From positions 1 through 13,197 of the forward strand of contig JAWOJF010000147.1 of NCBI GenBank assembly GCA_046481785.1: a stretch of DNA of 13,197 bases, given 5' to 3'. This DNA comes from JAWOJF01 sp046481785 (GTDB lineage: Bacteria; Bacteroidota; Ignavibacteria; Ignavibacteriales; Ignavibacteriaceae). How positions within the stretch are numbered: the stretch's first letter is position 1; every line of letters begins with the position of its first letter. The translations under genes were made by a program, and so were the position numbers. The notes under the pieces were generated by a model. It was not told the origin of the DNA. It did not search any database and saw nothing but the letters and a program-made list of their open reading frames with translations. Positions 6,826-13,150 of the stretch are shown in pieces.

Positions 6826-7482
6826 ATCGTCTTCCTTATTTTTATTGTTATTGGTTTTATTATGATAATCTTTTTTAATTGCGTTAATACCTTCTTTTAT
6901 TATCCTGCTGATTTTGTAAATCATTGAATCCTGTTCTGTCCCGGCGCTGTTTTTAATGAAGCCGGGAACTTCCTCTACCACAGCAATACCGGCCATACTT
7001 AATCCTGTTATTTCACCGGCTTTTACTTTTTGCCATGTGGCATTATTTGTAACTTTTATACCAACTGCCCAGCTTCCTTCAGGCTCACCGGGAAAACGCG
7101 GATCATTTTTTTCAAGCAGCCATGATTCTGCTATATATCCTTCATCAGCGGTGTAATCATGCTGTTGATCCACGTTATTGGTATTACGGCTTTTCATAAA
7201 TTCATATGCCATCTGTTTTATTACTTCGGCCGAAGTAAAATCACCATCAGTATCAGCTTCATCCGGTGAGTATACTATTCCATAAACAATACGCTGATCT
7301 TCATCATATTTTGCAATTGATATTGTTTTGTAATAATCCTTCTCCTCCTCTAAAACTGATATGACGGGAGGATTTGAACAGTCTGCTGACTTAAAAATTA
7401 TCCTTTTCATATTCGCGGCTTTATCAACAAGTGATATGAAATTCACAGTTACTTTTTTCAGAAATCTTTTTTTGTCAGGCAT
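6586..7482 (-). CDS. XkdF-like prohead serine protease with fused scaffold-like C-terminus
   Basis: Residues 1-175 match the XkdF-like prohead protease family (Peptidase_S78_2 type): the N-terminal FISLVDKAANMK, VYGIVYSPDEADTDGDF (67-82), VDQQHDY with candidate catalytic His108, AESWLLE (118-124), GSWAVGIKV (136-144) and GEITGLSMAG with candidate Ser162. The enzyme cleaves scaffold and capsid partners during head maturation. A low-complexity Asn/Lys linker (about 206-219) leads to a C-terminal coiled-coil part (220-270) that resembles a scaffolding protein. An internal ATG at residue 220 has its own ribosome binding site (see separate entry). It follows the long non-coding stretch and precedes the capsid gene; its own leader contains AAGGAA. 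Confidence 0.85.
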   Translation of the reverse strand: MPDKKRFLKKVTVNFISLVDKAANMKRIIFKSADCSNPPVISVLEEEKDYYKTISIAKYDEDQRIVYGIVYSPDEADTDGDFTSAEVIKQMAYEFMKSRNTNNVDQQHDYTADEGYIAESWLLEKNDPRFPGEPEGSWAVGIKVTNNATWQKVKAGEITGLSMAGIAVVEEVPGFIKNSAGTEQDSMIYKISRIIKEGINAIKKDYHNKTNNNKNKEDDMTREEITTLVKSTVSEAAEPFNELQKSVNGLKDLVESKSAEIEKRLKNVEEASPGSSQFITNEEIFRKDKSYKGPAWLS

Positions 7483-7571
7483 TATTTATTTCCTTATTAA
7501 ATGAACTTGATTGGTTTTGCTTGCAGAGTTTGTTTAATCGACGGGCTATATATAACGTTTTATTTTTGAGT

Positions 7572-7599
7572 TGTCACCCGGGTTTTTTCCCGGTTGACA
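7572..7599. repeat. Strong hairpin, TGTCA-c-CCGGG / CCCGG-t-TGACA
   Basis: An 11-bp stem with one mismatch (C opposite T) and a T6 loop on the plus strand (A6 on the minus strand). A related hairpin in opposite orientation lies at 7859-7876. There is no following T-run in either direction, so it is not a standard intrinsic terminator. It lies about 90 bases upstream of the protease start and could shape the 5' end of that mRNA or mark an element end. Confidence 0.75.
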
Positions 7600-7858
7600 C
7601 CAATTAAATATTTTACTAAAAAAAGTTTTGATTTTATTTCGCATAGTGAATATTAATTTTAAAGCTGTAACTGCAAGAGGTAAAATATTTTTTTGCTTAA
7701 TTTTTTTTATTCTGATAATTGTCTGTCATCATTTTATGATCTGAAGAAGAAATTGTTAAAATGTTTTGATTATTGTTAATAACAGAAGGATTTTCACGAT
7801 GTTCAGAAATTTACCGGGGTACTATTTTTAAATCGCTATTTTATATTTTCACTATAAA

Positions 7859-7876
7859 ACCGGGAAAAAACCCGGT
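7859..7876. repeat. Hairpin ACCGGG-A6-CCCGGT, inverted copy of 7572-7599 core
   Basis: A perfect 6-bp stem with an A6 loop on the plus strand. Its core AACCGGGAAAAAACCCGG is the reverse complement of the core of the hairpin at 7572-7599, so the two copies face each other across about 260 bases of A+T-rich DNA. This could be the ends of a small non-autonomous element or two related structural RNA signals. Confidence 0.75.
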
Positions 7877-8000
7877 AACTAATTTCATCACGATTACATT
7901 ACCAATATATCCCCGCCTGGGTATAGGTATCAGCTTAAGCCAGATTCTAAATCCTAAAACATTAATAAATTCTTTTTTATTCCTATAATGCTTTTTTTTA

Positions 8001-8175
8001 TTTCATCCCTAACGAGATTTAATTCAGAAATCCCTTTTGGGATGTAATATTTATAGCATAGAACAGAAACAGAAGTGCAAACCTGCCTGGATTTAATTCA
8101 GAAATCCCGTTAGGGATGTAATATTTATAGTAAGAATCTCAAAACATAATCCTAAATCCCTTTAGGAATGTAATA
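8001..8175. repeat. REP-like palindromic repeat cluster (three direct copies, one inverted)
   Basis: Two 40-nt copies (8017-8056 and 8091-8130) differ at only two bases, both in the loop between CCC and GGG; each has an ATCCC-4 nt-GGGAT hairpin followed by GTAATATTTATAG. A degenerate third copy (8151-8175) has the form CCTAAA-TCCC-TTTAGG then AATGTAATA. An inverted copy (about 8001-8025, reverse complement ATCTCGTTAGGGATG) shares bases with the first direct copy. Short hairpins with a conserved flank, in both orientations, resemble REP elements mobilised by RAYT (IS200-like) transposases. No transposase is in the window. Confidence 0.75.
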
Positions 8176-8354
8176 AGCGTTATTTATCATTACACTTTGA
8201 ATATAATATATAGGAAATATTTCTTGACTTGAAGACCATACGCCTGAGCGGGTGCAGGGGTGGGTTAGTTCGTTGGTACGATAGATACAATATAAAATAT
8301 AAGTATCAACAATAATGGTTTCTAATGGAGTTCATTGTATAAATCTATAGCTGC

Positions 8355-8389
8355 CCCAATACGGTAATTGGGCGGCCAACTGGCCGCCC
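8355..8389 (+). terminator. Overlapping hairpins, terminator- or attenuator-like
   Basis: A perfect G+C-only 8-bp stem (GGGCGGCC at 8370-8377 with GGCCGCCC at 8382-8389, loop AACT) is followed on the plus strand by TTTAACTT. An alternative stem CCCAAT (8355-8360) with ATTGGG (8367-8372) shares GGG at 8370-8372, so the two cannot form together. As a plus-strand terminator the T-run is short; on the minus strand, the direction of the operon, the stem is not followed by Ts but could still pause transcription or protect the 3' end after the portal gene. Confidence 0.55.
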
Positions 8390-8457
8390 TTTAACTTAAC
8401 ATATAACTTTTCTAAACAATATTACATTTTTTCACACTCTGCTAAACCCTGCATTCA

Positions 8458-9687
8458 TTACTCTCCCGCACTATTCCTTTTCTTCGCTTGATAACCCATC
8501 TCAATTCTTGCTTCATCGGGATCAAGTATTCCCGAAGATACCATAGTCTGATAAAATGCTGCATCTTCTGCCGCATTAGCAAATTCGAATGTATTGAATT
8601 TCATCTTCCAGTTTTTAATGTTCATTCCCTTCTCAATAATTTCATTAAGAACACCTGCAAGAATTTTTTGTTTTGGTATTATTACTATTTCGTTAAAAAG
8701 TTTTAGCTGTTCGCGTGTTTCATTGCCGCCGCTTAATTTTGCCGCCGATTCTACCCCGGCCAATCTTGCAGGTACGCCGTGCGCCGCAAGAATCTCTTCC
8801 CGGTTATCCATTCTTAATCCCCTGAAGGATGCTTCTCTAATTTCACTCCCCATCTTTTCTATCTCAATCTCATTTCCATCTTTTGCTTCAGCCCATAACA
8901 AGAGCACCTTGCCGGCATTTTCTATCCCTTTAAAATTTCCCTGGAAGAAATTTTTAATATCGCTTTCAGTATCACTGTCCTTGTCAAAACCGTACATTTT
9001 AATAATACTATCGGGTACGGCATTATTCATAAAACGCCGTGTATTATATTCATTTGCACTGTTGTCTAAATACATGGCAGAAATTGCCCCCATATAGTCG
9101 GGTACTCCGTAATGACGTGAATTGGGATTATAATTTTTTAACTGGATAAACTCATGCCTGCTATCACCCGTATTATAATCTTCTCCCTCAAATAGTTTAT
9201 AAAAAATTTCTGTTGAGCCTATTACCTGTTTAAGCAGTACTCCTCTGTCCTTCAGCATTAAACCGGAATCACGCGCAGGTATATGATATAATTCGGTAAT
9301 TTCTTTTTTGCTGTTCCTTACAATCTCAATATAGCCGTTTCCAAATATTTCATGATCGAGCTGTACGTTATATAAATCAATAAGGGAATTCTTAAGAAGC
9401 GTATCAATCTTTTTTGAGTTCTCATCCGGCCTTCTTCCATCATCATCCGGATCATAAATACTGTATCCAAGCAAAACAGTTACTCCGGCTTTTACCTTAC
9501 AGCATCGTGAGTGGTAACTGTTCATATCATATAATTCTGAAAGAGCCTGGAAGCTGTACGGCGGTGCAAGAACTATTGCTGTTTTATCATCCGCATTTTT
9601 TTGCGAAGATTCTTTTTGCAGAAATACAGGACTTGTATTTGCCGGAAGGCTCCCTTTCATCAGCAGTGCCGATTTAATTTTTGTCAT
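8458..9687 (-). CDS. Phage portal protein, PBSX/P2-like family
   Basis: The 409-residue protein matches PBSX-type portals: an N-terminal clip-proximal region with PYSFQALSELYDMNSYHSRC (split at 43-62) and GYSIYDPDDDG, a wing segment DHEIFGNGYIEIVRN (111-125), YHIPARDSGLML (134-145), the SRHYGVPDYMGAI region (190-202), ANEYNTRRFMNNAVPD (211-226), and the crown-side REEILAAHGVPARLAGV (296-312) with GILDPDEARIEMGY near the end (386-399). Twelve copies form the ring through which DNA enters and leaves the head, docking the terminase and later the connector. It follows the large terminase gene after 38 bases. The ribosome binding site is AAAGGAA. Confidence 0.9.
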   Translation of the reverse strand: MTKIKSALLMKGSLPANTSPVFLQKESSQKNADDKTAIVLAPPYSFQALSELYDMNSYHSRCCKVKAGVTVLLGYSIYDPDDDGRRPDENSKKIDTLLKNSLIDLYNVQLDHEIFGNGYIEIVRNSKKEITELYHIPARDSGLMLKDRGVLLKQVIGSTEIFYKLFEGEDYNTGDSRHEFIQLKNYNPNSRHYGVPDYMGAISAMYLDNSANEYNTRRFMNNAVPDSIIKMYGFDKDSDTESDIKNFFQGNFKGIENAGKVLLLWAEAKDGNEIEIEKMGSEIREASFRGLRMDNREEILAAHGVPARLAGVESAAKLSGGNETREQLKLFNEIVIIPKQKILAGVLNEIIEKGMNIKNWKMKFNTFEFANAAEDAAFYQTMVSSGILDPDEARIEMGYQAKKRNSAGE

Positions 9688-9725
9688 AACGTTTTTCCTT
9701 TTTATGATGAGTAAAAAATAGAAGA

Positions 9726-11258
9726 CTACTTATTTATCAGGCTGGCTTTTAATTTTGTTTTTCTTCTCCCCGAACGGACCCAGTTCCAGTATACCGCAGC
9801 ATCCCCTTTATTTGGTGAATGACCAAGCCTCTTTTTGATTTCCTCTTTCGATTCAATCACTATCATCCCGTTCCTTGTTTCCCATTTGGGAGCTGTTAAA
9901 TCAGCAATCAGACTGCTGTCATCAGGAATAATAATATTTCCATTCCGAAGATCTTCTCTCATTTGCCAGTACATCTGCGAACGGAGATTGTTAAATTCTT
10001 CTTCATCAGACTGCCAGACAGGTTTATCTGCTCCGCCTAACCGCACTACCTTTATGCCAAGCTCTTTTAATCCGTTAACAGTACCGGCGCCCACGCCTAC
10101 ACAATCTACACCCACATATTCAGCTTTTATATTTTCATCCTTTATGAGGCGGTAAACATCTCTTTTGCCAAGCTGAGTTGAATCAGGACACTGGAATTCA
10201 TCCACTTTAATAAGCACCCGCCCCTCACCAAATGCAATTGCGGCTTTATCTCCTGATTCAGAATTAGCTACATCTACACCTAGAGCTTTTTTACCTTTTA
10301 TTAGTTCAGCTCTTTTCCTGTTTTTTTCATCCGCTGAATCAATACACCACTGCAGTTTAATCAAACTGTCTGCACTCTGCCCGGGGGAAATACCGCGGGC
10401 ACGTGAAAGATAAAGCGGGCCTTCTTCACCACCGTACCGCATAAGTTTATCCTTTATCCCTTCAATGGTTACAGCGCCGGGAATAAAGGATGAATTTTTT
10501 AATACTACATTAGGATGATCAAGTGCAGATATTCTTATATGTTTTACATTCGGAAGTGTACAGAAAGAATGAAGCGTATCCATCTGATGATCAGGATTAC
10601 CGAGAGCAAGTATAATATTATGAGGTGCATCGCATGTATTTTGAAATGCAGTTATTACGGGCTGTGGTATACCGGGTGTCTCTTCAAGTATTACCAGCAT
10701 ATGTTCGGCATGAAAACCCTGTGCTTTTGTAGCAGATGATTCATCGGCTGCAGTACCTGCAACAAATCCTATTGCAATCCAGTCTTCCCGTTCAGGTATC
10801 ATCCTCAGTTTTAAAGACAGAAGCTCACCTTTTCTAAAATCCTGGTACATCTTCCCTATTTCTTTCCAGATATGGAGCGACAACTGTTCCTTTTTCGGCG
10901 CCGTAGTTATTACTATGCTGTTTTCCCAGCATTCAAGAAACCAAAGAACTATCCCTGCCCCTAATTTTGTTTTGCCTGTGCCGGTGGCAGATTCAATACC
11001 TATCCGCCTTTCACCAGATACCAATAGATCCAGAATTGTTTTAAGCGGATTAATTGTACCATCCCATTTATGATTAGCATATTCGGGAAGCATCAGCCAG
11101 TCTATGCTTTCTCTTGTAAATCCAAGCCTCTCTGCCAGGTAATCGAGCGGATTCTGCCTGTAATGATTTTTCCGGAGTTCATAATTCTCCAGGTGTTTTT
11201 TCCGTCGCTCTCTCAGCTCCAGCTCAGCTTCAGCAGCTATTTTTATTTTATTTATCAT
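9726..11258 (-). CDS. terL: Terminase large subunit (packaging ATPase and nuclease)
   Basis: I place the start at the ATG at 11258 (MINKIKIAAEAELELRERR); a start upstream at 11330 would add 24 hydrophobic residues lying wholly inside the small terminase gene. The 510-residue protein has Walker A SATGTGKT (residues 90-97), Walker B LVILEE (188-193) with the catalytic Glu, and a coupling motif LALGNP (217-222). The C-terminal RNase H-like nuclease has GVDVANSESGDKAA (Asp329), YVGVDCVGVG (Asp385) and SPNKGDAAVYW (Asp486). The enzyme cuts concatemeric DNA and pumps it into the prohead through the portal. The start overlaps the end of the small terminase gene by 11 nt. Confidence 0.93.
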   Translation of the reverse strand: MINKIKIAAEAELELRERRKKHLENYELRKNHYRQNPLDYLAERLGFTRESIDWLMLPEYANHKWDGTINPLKTILDLLVSGERRIGIESATGTGKTKLGAGIVLWFLECWENSIVITTAPKKEQLSLHIWKEIGKMYQDFRKGELLSLKLRMIPEREDWIAIGFVAGTAADESSATKAQGFHAEHMLVILEETPGIPQPVITAFQNTCDAPHNIILALGNPDHQMDTLHSFCTLPNVKHIRISALDHPNVVLKNSSFIPGAVTIEGIKDKLMRYGGEEGPLYLSRARGISPGQSADSLIKLQWCIDSADEKNRKRAELIKGKKALGVDVANSESGDKAAIAFGEGRVLIKVDEFQCPDSTQLGKRDVYRLIKDENIKAEYVGVDCVGVGAGTVNGLKELGIKVVRLGGADKPVWQSDEEEFNNLRSQMYWQMREDLRNGNIIIPDDSSLIADLTAPKWETRNGMIVIESKEEIKKRLGHSPNKGDAAVYWNWVRSGRRKTKLKASLINK

Positions 11259-11802
11259 TCTGCACCACAGATTTAGGATCAGTTGAAACAATATCAGCAT
11301 CATCACCGCGTTTAAGCCTCTCAAGTCCATAATCAGTAAAGATGCTCATATCAATATTTTTTAGTTCAGCATTGGTTTTACTGCTGGTCTTTAAAGGATA
11401 TAATCCCTGCAGTTCCCCGATATCTTTAAGTATCATAAATTCGGTTTTATAATCCCCTTCTTTTCTTACCCGGCTGAGCAGGCTTTCCCGGTTTACAATT
11501 GCACGCTGAAGTTTTTTGTCATTCCTGCTTTTTGACAAAGTCATTATTTCCTTTTTTGCTTCCCTTATATATTTACGGGCAGTGCTTTCACTCAATTCCT
11601 TTCCTGCCTGCTTATTTATATGGTCAATTATACTCCTGGTAAGCTCACCGGAGCGTTTTGCAGAAAGATATGCGGGGTTATCAAGAATAAAATCTATAAC
11701 TGCATCAACACGTGCCCAAAATATTAAACCATGGTTTTCACATTTCTGCTCAATGTTTTTTTCAACACCATGTACTGAAACGGCCTTCTTTTTTTTTATC
11801 AT
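11248..11802 (-). CDS. terS: Terminase small subunit
   Basis: The 184-residue protein precedes and overlaps the large terminase. The N-terminal half (about residues 25-85) is helical with a probable helix-turn-helix DNA-binding unit (FILDNPAYLSAKRSGELTRSIIDHINKQAGKELSESTARKYIREAKKEI, split). A central coiled-coil-like part (RNDKKLQRAIVNRESLLSRV) should drive ring assembly, and the C-terminal FMILKDIGELQGLYPLK is the signature seen in many small terminases before the segment that touches the large subunit. It binds the phage packaging site and guides the large subunit. No clear ribosome binding site precedes the ATG. The packaging site itself was not located. Confidence 0.82.
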   Translation of the reverse strand: MIKKKKAVSVHGVEKNIEQKCENHGLIFWARVDAVIDFILDNPAYLSAKRSGELTRSIIDHINKQAGKELSESTARKYIREAKKEIMTLSKSRNDKKLQRAIVNRESLLSRVRKEGDYKTEFMILKDIGELQGLYPLKTSSKTNAELKNIDMSIFTDYGLERLKRGDDADIVSTDPKSVVQNDK

Positions 11803-11831
11803 AATTCATACTTATTAAGTGTATGGAATAC

Positions 11832-12074
11832 TTAGAACTGTTTAAAAATTTTCTCTCCATGTCTTATCCCGCCGCGGTAAAGTATATCCTCAACTCTCTT
11901 AAAGCTTATAAAATGTTTCCCGCTTATTTTTTCTTTAGCCTCACCGGCTGTCAGCCCGTCAGACAACATCTCTTCAAAATCTTTTTTTATCTCTTCATAA
12001 CGCAGGAATTTTTCGGGAATCACTTTATTCTCCACAAGTATTTTCAACAGGCTTATTATTATTTCGCGGTTCAT
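11832..12074 (-). CDS. Small helix-turn-helix protein candidate, 80 aa
   Basis: An 80-residue helical protein just upstream of the small terminase. After an N-terminal amphipathic helix (REIIISLLKILVENKV) comes RYEEIKKDFEEMLSDGLTAGEAKEKISGKHFISFKRVEDILYRGG, in which AGEAKEKISGKHFISFKRVEDIL (about residues 42-65) has helix-turn-helix spacing: a helix, a turn with HFIS, and a recognition-like helix with basic residues. Small Mor-like or excisionase-like regulators look similar. Its position suggests a late-gene regulator or a terminase accessory. No strong ribosome binding site. The family assignment is uncertain. Confidence 0.6.
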   Translation of the reverse strand: MNREIIISLLKILVENKVIPEKFLRYEEIKKDFEEMLSDGLTAGEAKEKISGKHFISFKRVEDILYRGGIRHGEKIFKQF

Positions 12075-12120
12075 AGTTCATTTTAATACTTAGTTAATAG
12101 TTTTTGTTTTGGGTAAGCTC

Positions 12121-12321
12121 TTAAGTAACCTTTGGTAAAATCTCCTCCCTTATTGTCCGTATATCCTTAAACTTTTTTCCGGGGAAACGAACATTCCATA
12201 ATTCAGTTTTATAACTTCCAAAAGATCTTTCTGATATTTTTTTGACGAGCTTCGCTGTCCCCTCTTTTTTTAAACGTGTATGGGGATCTTTGTATATCAT
12301 TATTGTCATTCCTTTCTTCAT
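12121..12321 (-). CDS. Small basic hypothetical protein, 66 aa
   Basis: The ATG at 12321 has the ribosome binding site AAGGA eight bases upstream, so the 66-residue form (MKKGMTIMIYKDPHTR...) is preferred over an inner start at residue 5. The protein is strongly basic with probable short strands (TAKLVKKI, KTELWNVRFPGKKF), hinting at a small beta-barrel such as an SH3-like fold, with a short C-terminal helix (RTIREEIL). This could bind nucleic acid. I do not recognise a family. It belongs to the run of small genes before the terminase genes. Confidence 0.68.
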   Translation of the reverse strand: MKKGMTIMIYKDPHTRLKKEGTAKLVKKISERSFGSYKTELWNVRFPGKKFKDIRTIREEILPKVT

Positions 12322-12380
12322 AATTTTATTCCTTATAATTATTCAATAATGTATTTTCTTTTCGCTTACCGCTGCTTGCC

Positions 12381-12572
12381 TTACCGGCGTACTGTTAATT
12401 CACGCTTATATTCTTTTATAGTGCTGTCTATATGAACCAGGAAAAGCAATTCCTTACCAGACCTTAGTTCAGGCGGTTTGTTTTCTATTTTCTGTTTTAG
12501 TTTTTTTAGCCGGGTTATCTGATGCAGAATCAGACATTCATAGTTTATGATATCATCTGTAGTTATACTCAT
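12381..12572 (-). CDS. Small helical hypothetical protein, 63 aa
   Basis: A 63-residue, nearly all-helical protein: an acidic start (MSITTDDIINYE), a basic helix (HQITRLKKLKQKIENK), a turn with PPELRSGKE, and a second helix (LLFLVHIDSTIKEYKRELTVRR). Two helices with opposite turns suggest a helical hairpin, perhaps a dimer. The start has a good ribosome binding site (AAGGGAAG). It lies just downstream of the zinc-knuckle gene. I cannot assign a function. Confidence 0.68.
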   Translation of the reverse strand: MSITTDDIINYECLILHQITRLKKLKQKIENKPPELRSGKELLFLVHIDSTIKEYKRELTVRR

Positions 12573-12582
12573 GCTGCTTCCC

Positions 12583-12777
12583 TTAATTAATTATTCCTGT
12601 CCCCATGCATTCAGGGCATTTACAAAATGGTATGTCAATGGATGTAACTGATATCTTAGTCTTGTCTATAATTTCTCCCTCCCCGCTGCAGTATTCGCAG
12701 ATTGATTGCCTGAGCACCTCAATTTCCTGTTCCAGCTTTTTTATTTCTGATTGTATTTTTTCAGCTTCTCCCGTCAT
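12583..12777 (-). CDS. Small coiled-coil protein with two DnaJ-type zinc knuckles, 64 aa
   Basis: The start is taken as the ATG at 12777, giving 64 residues; a TTG four codons earlier (12789) would give 68. Both starts overlap the preceding gene. An N-terminal coiled coil (EAEKIQSEIKKLEQEIEVLRQ, split) leads to CEYCSGEGE (Cys27, Cys30) and, after a loop, CPECMGTG (Cys54, Cys57). These are two CxxCxGxG-type units as in the zinc region of DnaJ, forming one zinc site. Such minimal zinc proteins in phages are of unknown role; possible partners are nucleic acid or a host protein. An extra Cys52 precedes the second knuckle. Confidence 0.72.
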   Translation of the reverse strand: MTGEAEKIQSEIKKLEQEIEVLRQSICEYCSGEGEIIDKTKISVTSIDIPFCKCPECMGTGIIN

Positions 12778-13033
12778 GAATTGAATCAATCTTATTTATT
12801 ACACAGCCTTTATCAATAAGCGATCTTATTATTTTGAATTGATTGTTTTTAGGAAAGATTTCTTTCTCTTCCAGTGCCCTGTTCTTTCTATCATTGGCTT
12901 CAGCAAGTGAATCTATTATATCATCCTTTTCCTTAAGTATTAATTTGAGAGTATGGATTTTATCCCGCAGTCTTTTATTTGTTATGCCGGACTTATAACT
13001 AGTTTTTCTTAACCCTCTCATTTTTATTCCCAT
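12761..13033 (-). CDS. Small basic coiled-coil protein, 90 aa, first gene of the run
   Basis: The ATG at 13033 follows an excellent ribosome binding site (GGGAGG, five bases away), so the 90-residue form MGIKMRGLRKTSYKSG... is chosen over an upstream ATG at 13126 that lies within the promoter palindrome. It has a very basic N-terminus (about residues 1-27, possible nucleic-acid binding), a coiled coil (RLRDKIHTLKLILKEKDDII, onward to about residue 60) and a helical C-terminus (QFKIIRSLIDKGCVINKI). It is the first gene after the divergent promoter-like region. I do not recognise a family; a regulator is possible. Confidence 0.68.
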   Translation of the reverse strand: MGIKMRGLRKTSYKSGITNKRLRDKIHTLKLILKEKDDIIDSLAEANDRKNRALEEKEIFPKNNQFKIIRSLIDKGCVINKIDSIHDGRS

Positions 13034-13091
13034 TGCAGCCTCCCTTTTTCTTATTAAATTTATAGACTTGCATAATGTTTTATAATATTTT

Positions 13092-13150
13092 CTATGCAAA
13101 TATATACAAATTATTTGACTTGTCAAGTATTTTTACATATATTTGTATAG
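13092..13150. promoter_or_regulatory. Symmetric divergent promoter/operator-like palindrome
   Basis: A 59-bp imperfect palindrome: the arms at 13092-13110 and 13132-13150 match at 16 of 19 positions, centred on TTGAC-TT-GTCAA (13115-13126). Each arm holds a Bacteroidota-type -7 box TATATTTG. On the minus strand the box is at 13097-13104, with TTG at 13124-13126 and a 19-nt spacer. On the plus strand the box is at 13138-13145, with TTTG at 13114-13117 and a 20-nt spacer. Both upstream boxes lie inside the central palindrome, so one regulator could control both directions. The leftward promoter would drive the gene run starting at 13033; the rightward one a gene beyond the window. Confidence 0.65.

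Larger units (their letters stand above)
7483..8457. other. Non-coding stretch inside the head operon
   Basis: About 975 bases between the portal and protease genes contain no convincing ORF on either strand. The stretch holds, left to right, an inverted pair of CCGGG-A6/T6-CCCGG hairpins (7572-7599 and 7859-7876) around very A+T-rich sequence, a REP-like repeat cluster (8001-8175), a G+C-richer patch (about 8225-8285), and two overlapping hairpins (8355-8389). Such a gap is unusual in a compact phage operon and may be inserted or decayed DNA, or an RNA element. The portal-protease interval often holds a MuF-like head gene in other phages, and none is present here. Confidence 0.8.

Noticed and set aside
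7594..7622. TTGACA - 17 nt - TAAAAA on the plus strand as a sigma-70 promoter
   Set aside because: TTGACA is part of the hairpin stem, the -10 match is weak and no gene follows on that strand.
7773..7988. Plus-strand ORF of 71 codons
   Set aside because: It crosses a hairpin repeat, has low-complexity A+T-driven residues, no good ribosome binding site and opposes the operon.
8017..8130. Two 40-nt repeats with a 34-nt spacer, like a minimal CRISPR array
   Set aside because: Only two good copies, the third is degenerate with a 20-nt spacing, one copy is inverted, and no cas gene is present; REP-like repeats fit better.
8225..8300. Possible tRNA in the G+C-richer patch
   Set aside because: No cloverleaf, no T-loop GTTCRA motif with paired stems and no acceptor stem could be drawn.
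8594..9097. Plus-strand ORF of 167 codons
   Set aside because: It is wholly antisense to the well-supported portal gene, with Ser/Leu/Ile-rich shadow composition.
9835..10155. Plus-strand ORF of 106 codons
   Set aside because: Antisense to the nuclease part of the large terminase; no coding signs of its own.
11259..11330. Upstream start extending the large terminase by 24 residues
   Set aside because: The extension is hydrophobic, lies within the small terminase gene and does not match terminase N-termini.
13034..13126. Upstream start extending the first small gene by 31 residues
   Set aside because: The extension runs through the promoter palindrome, while the start at 13033 has GGGAGG at good spacing.
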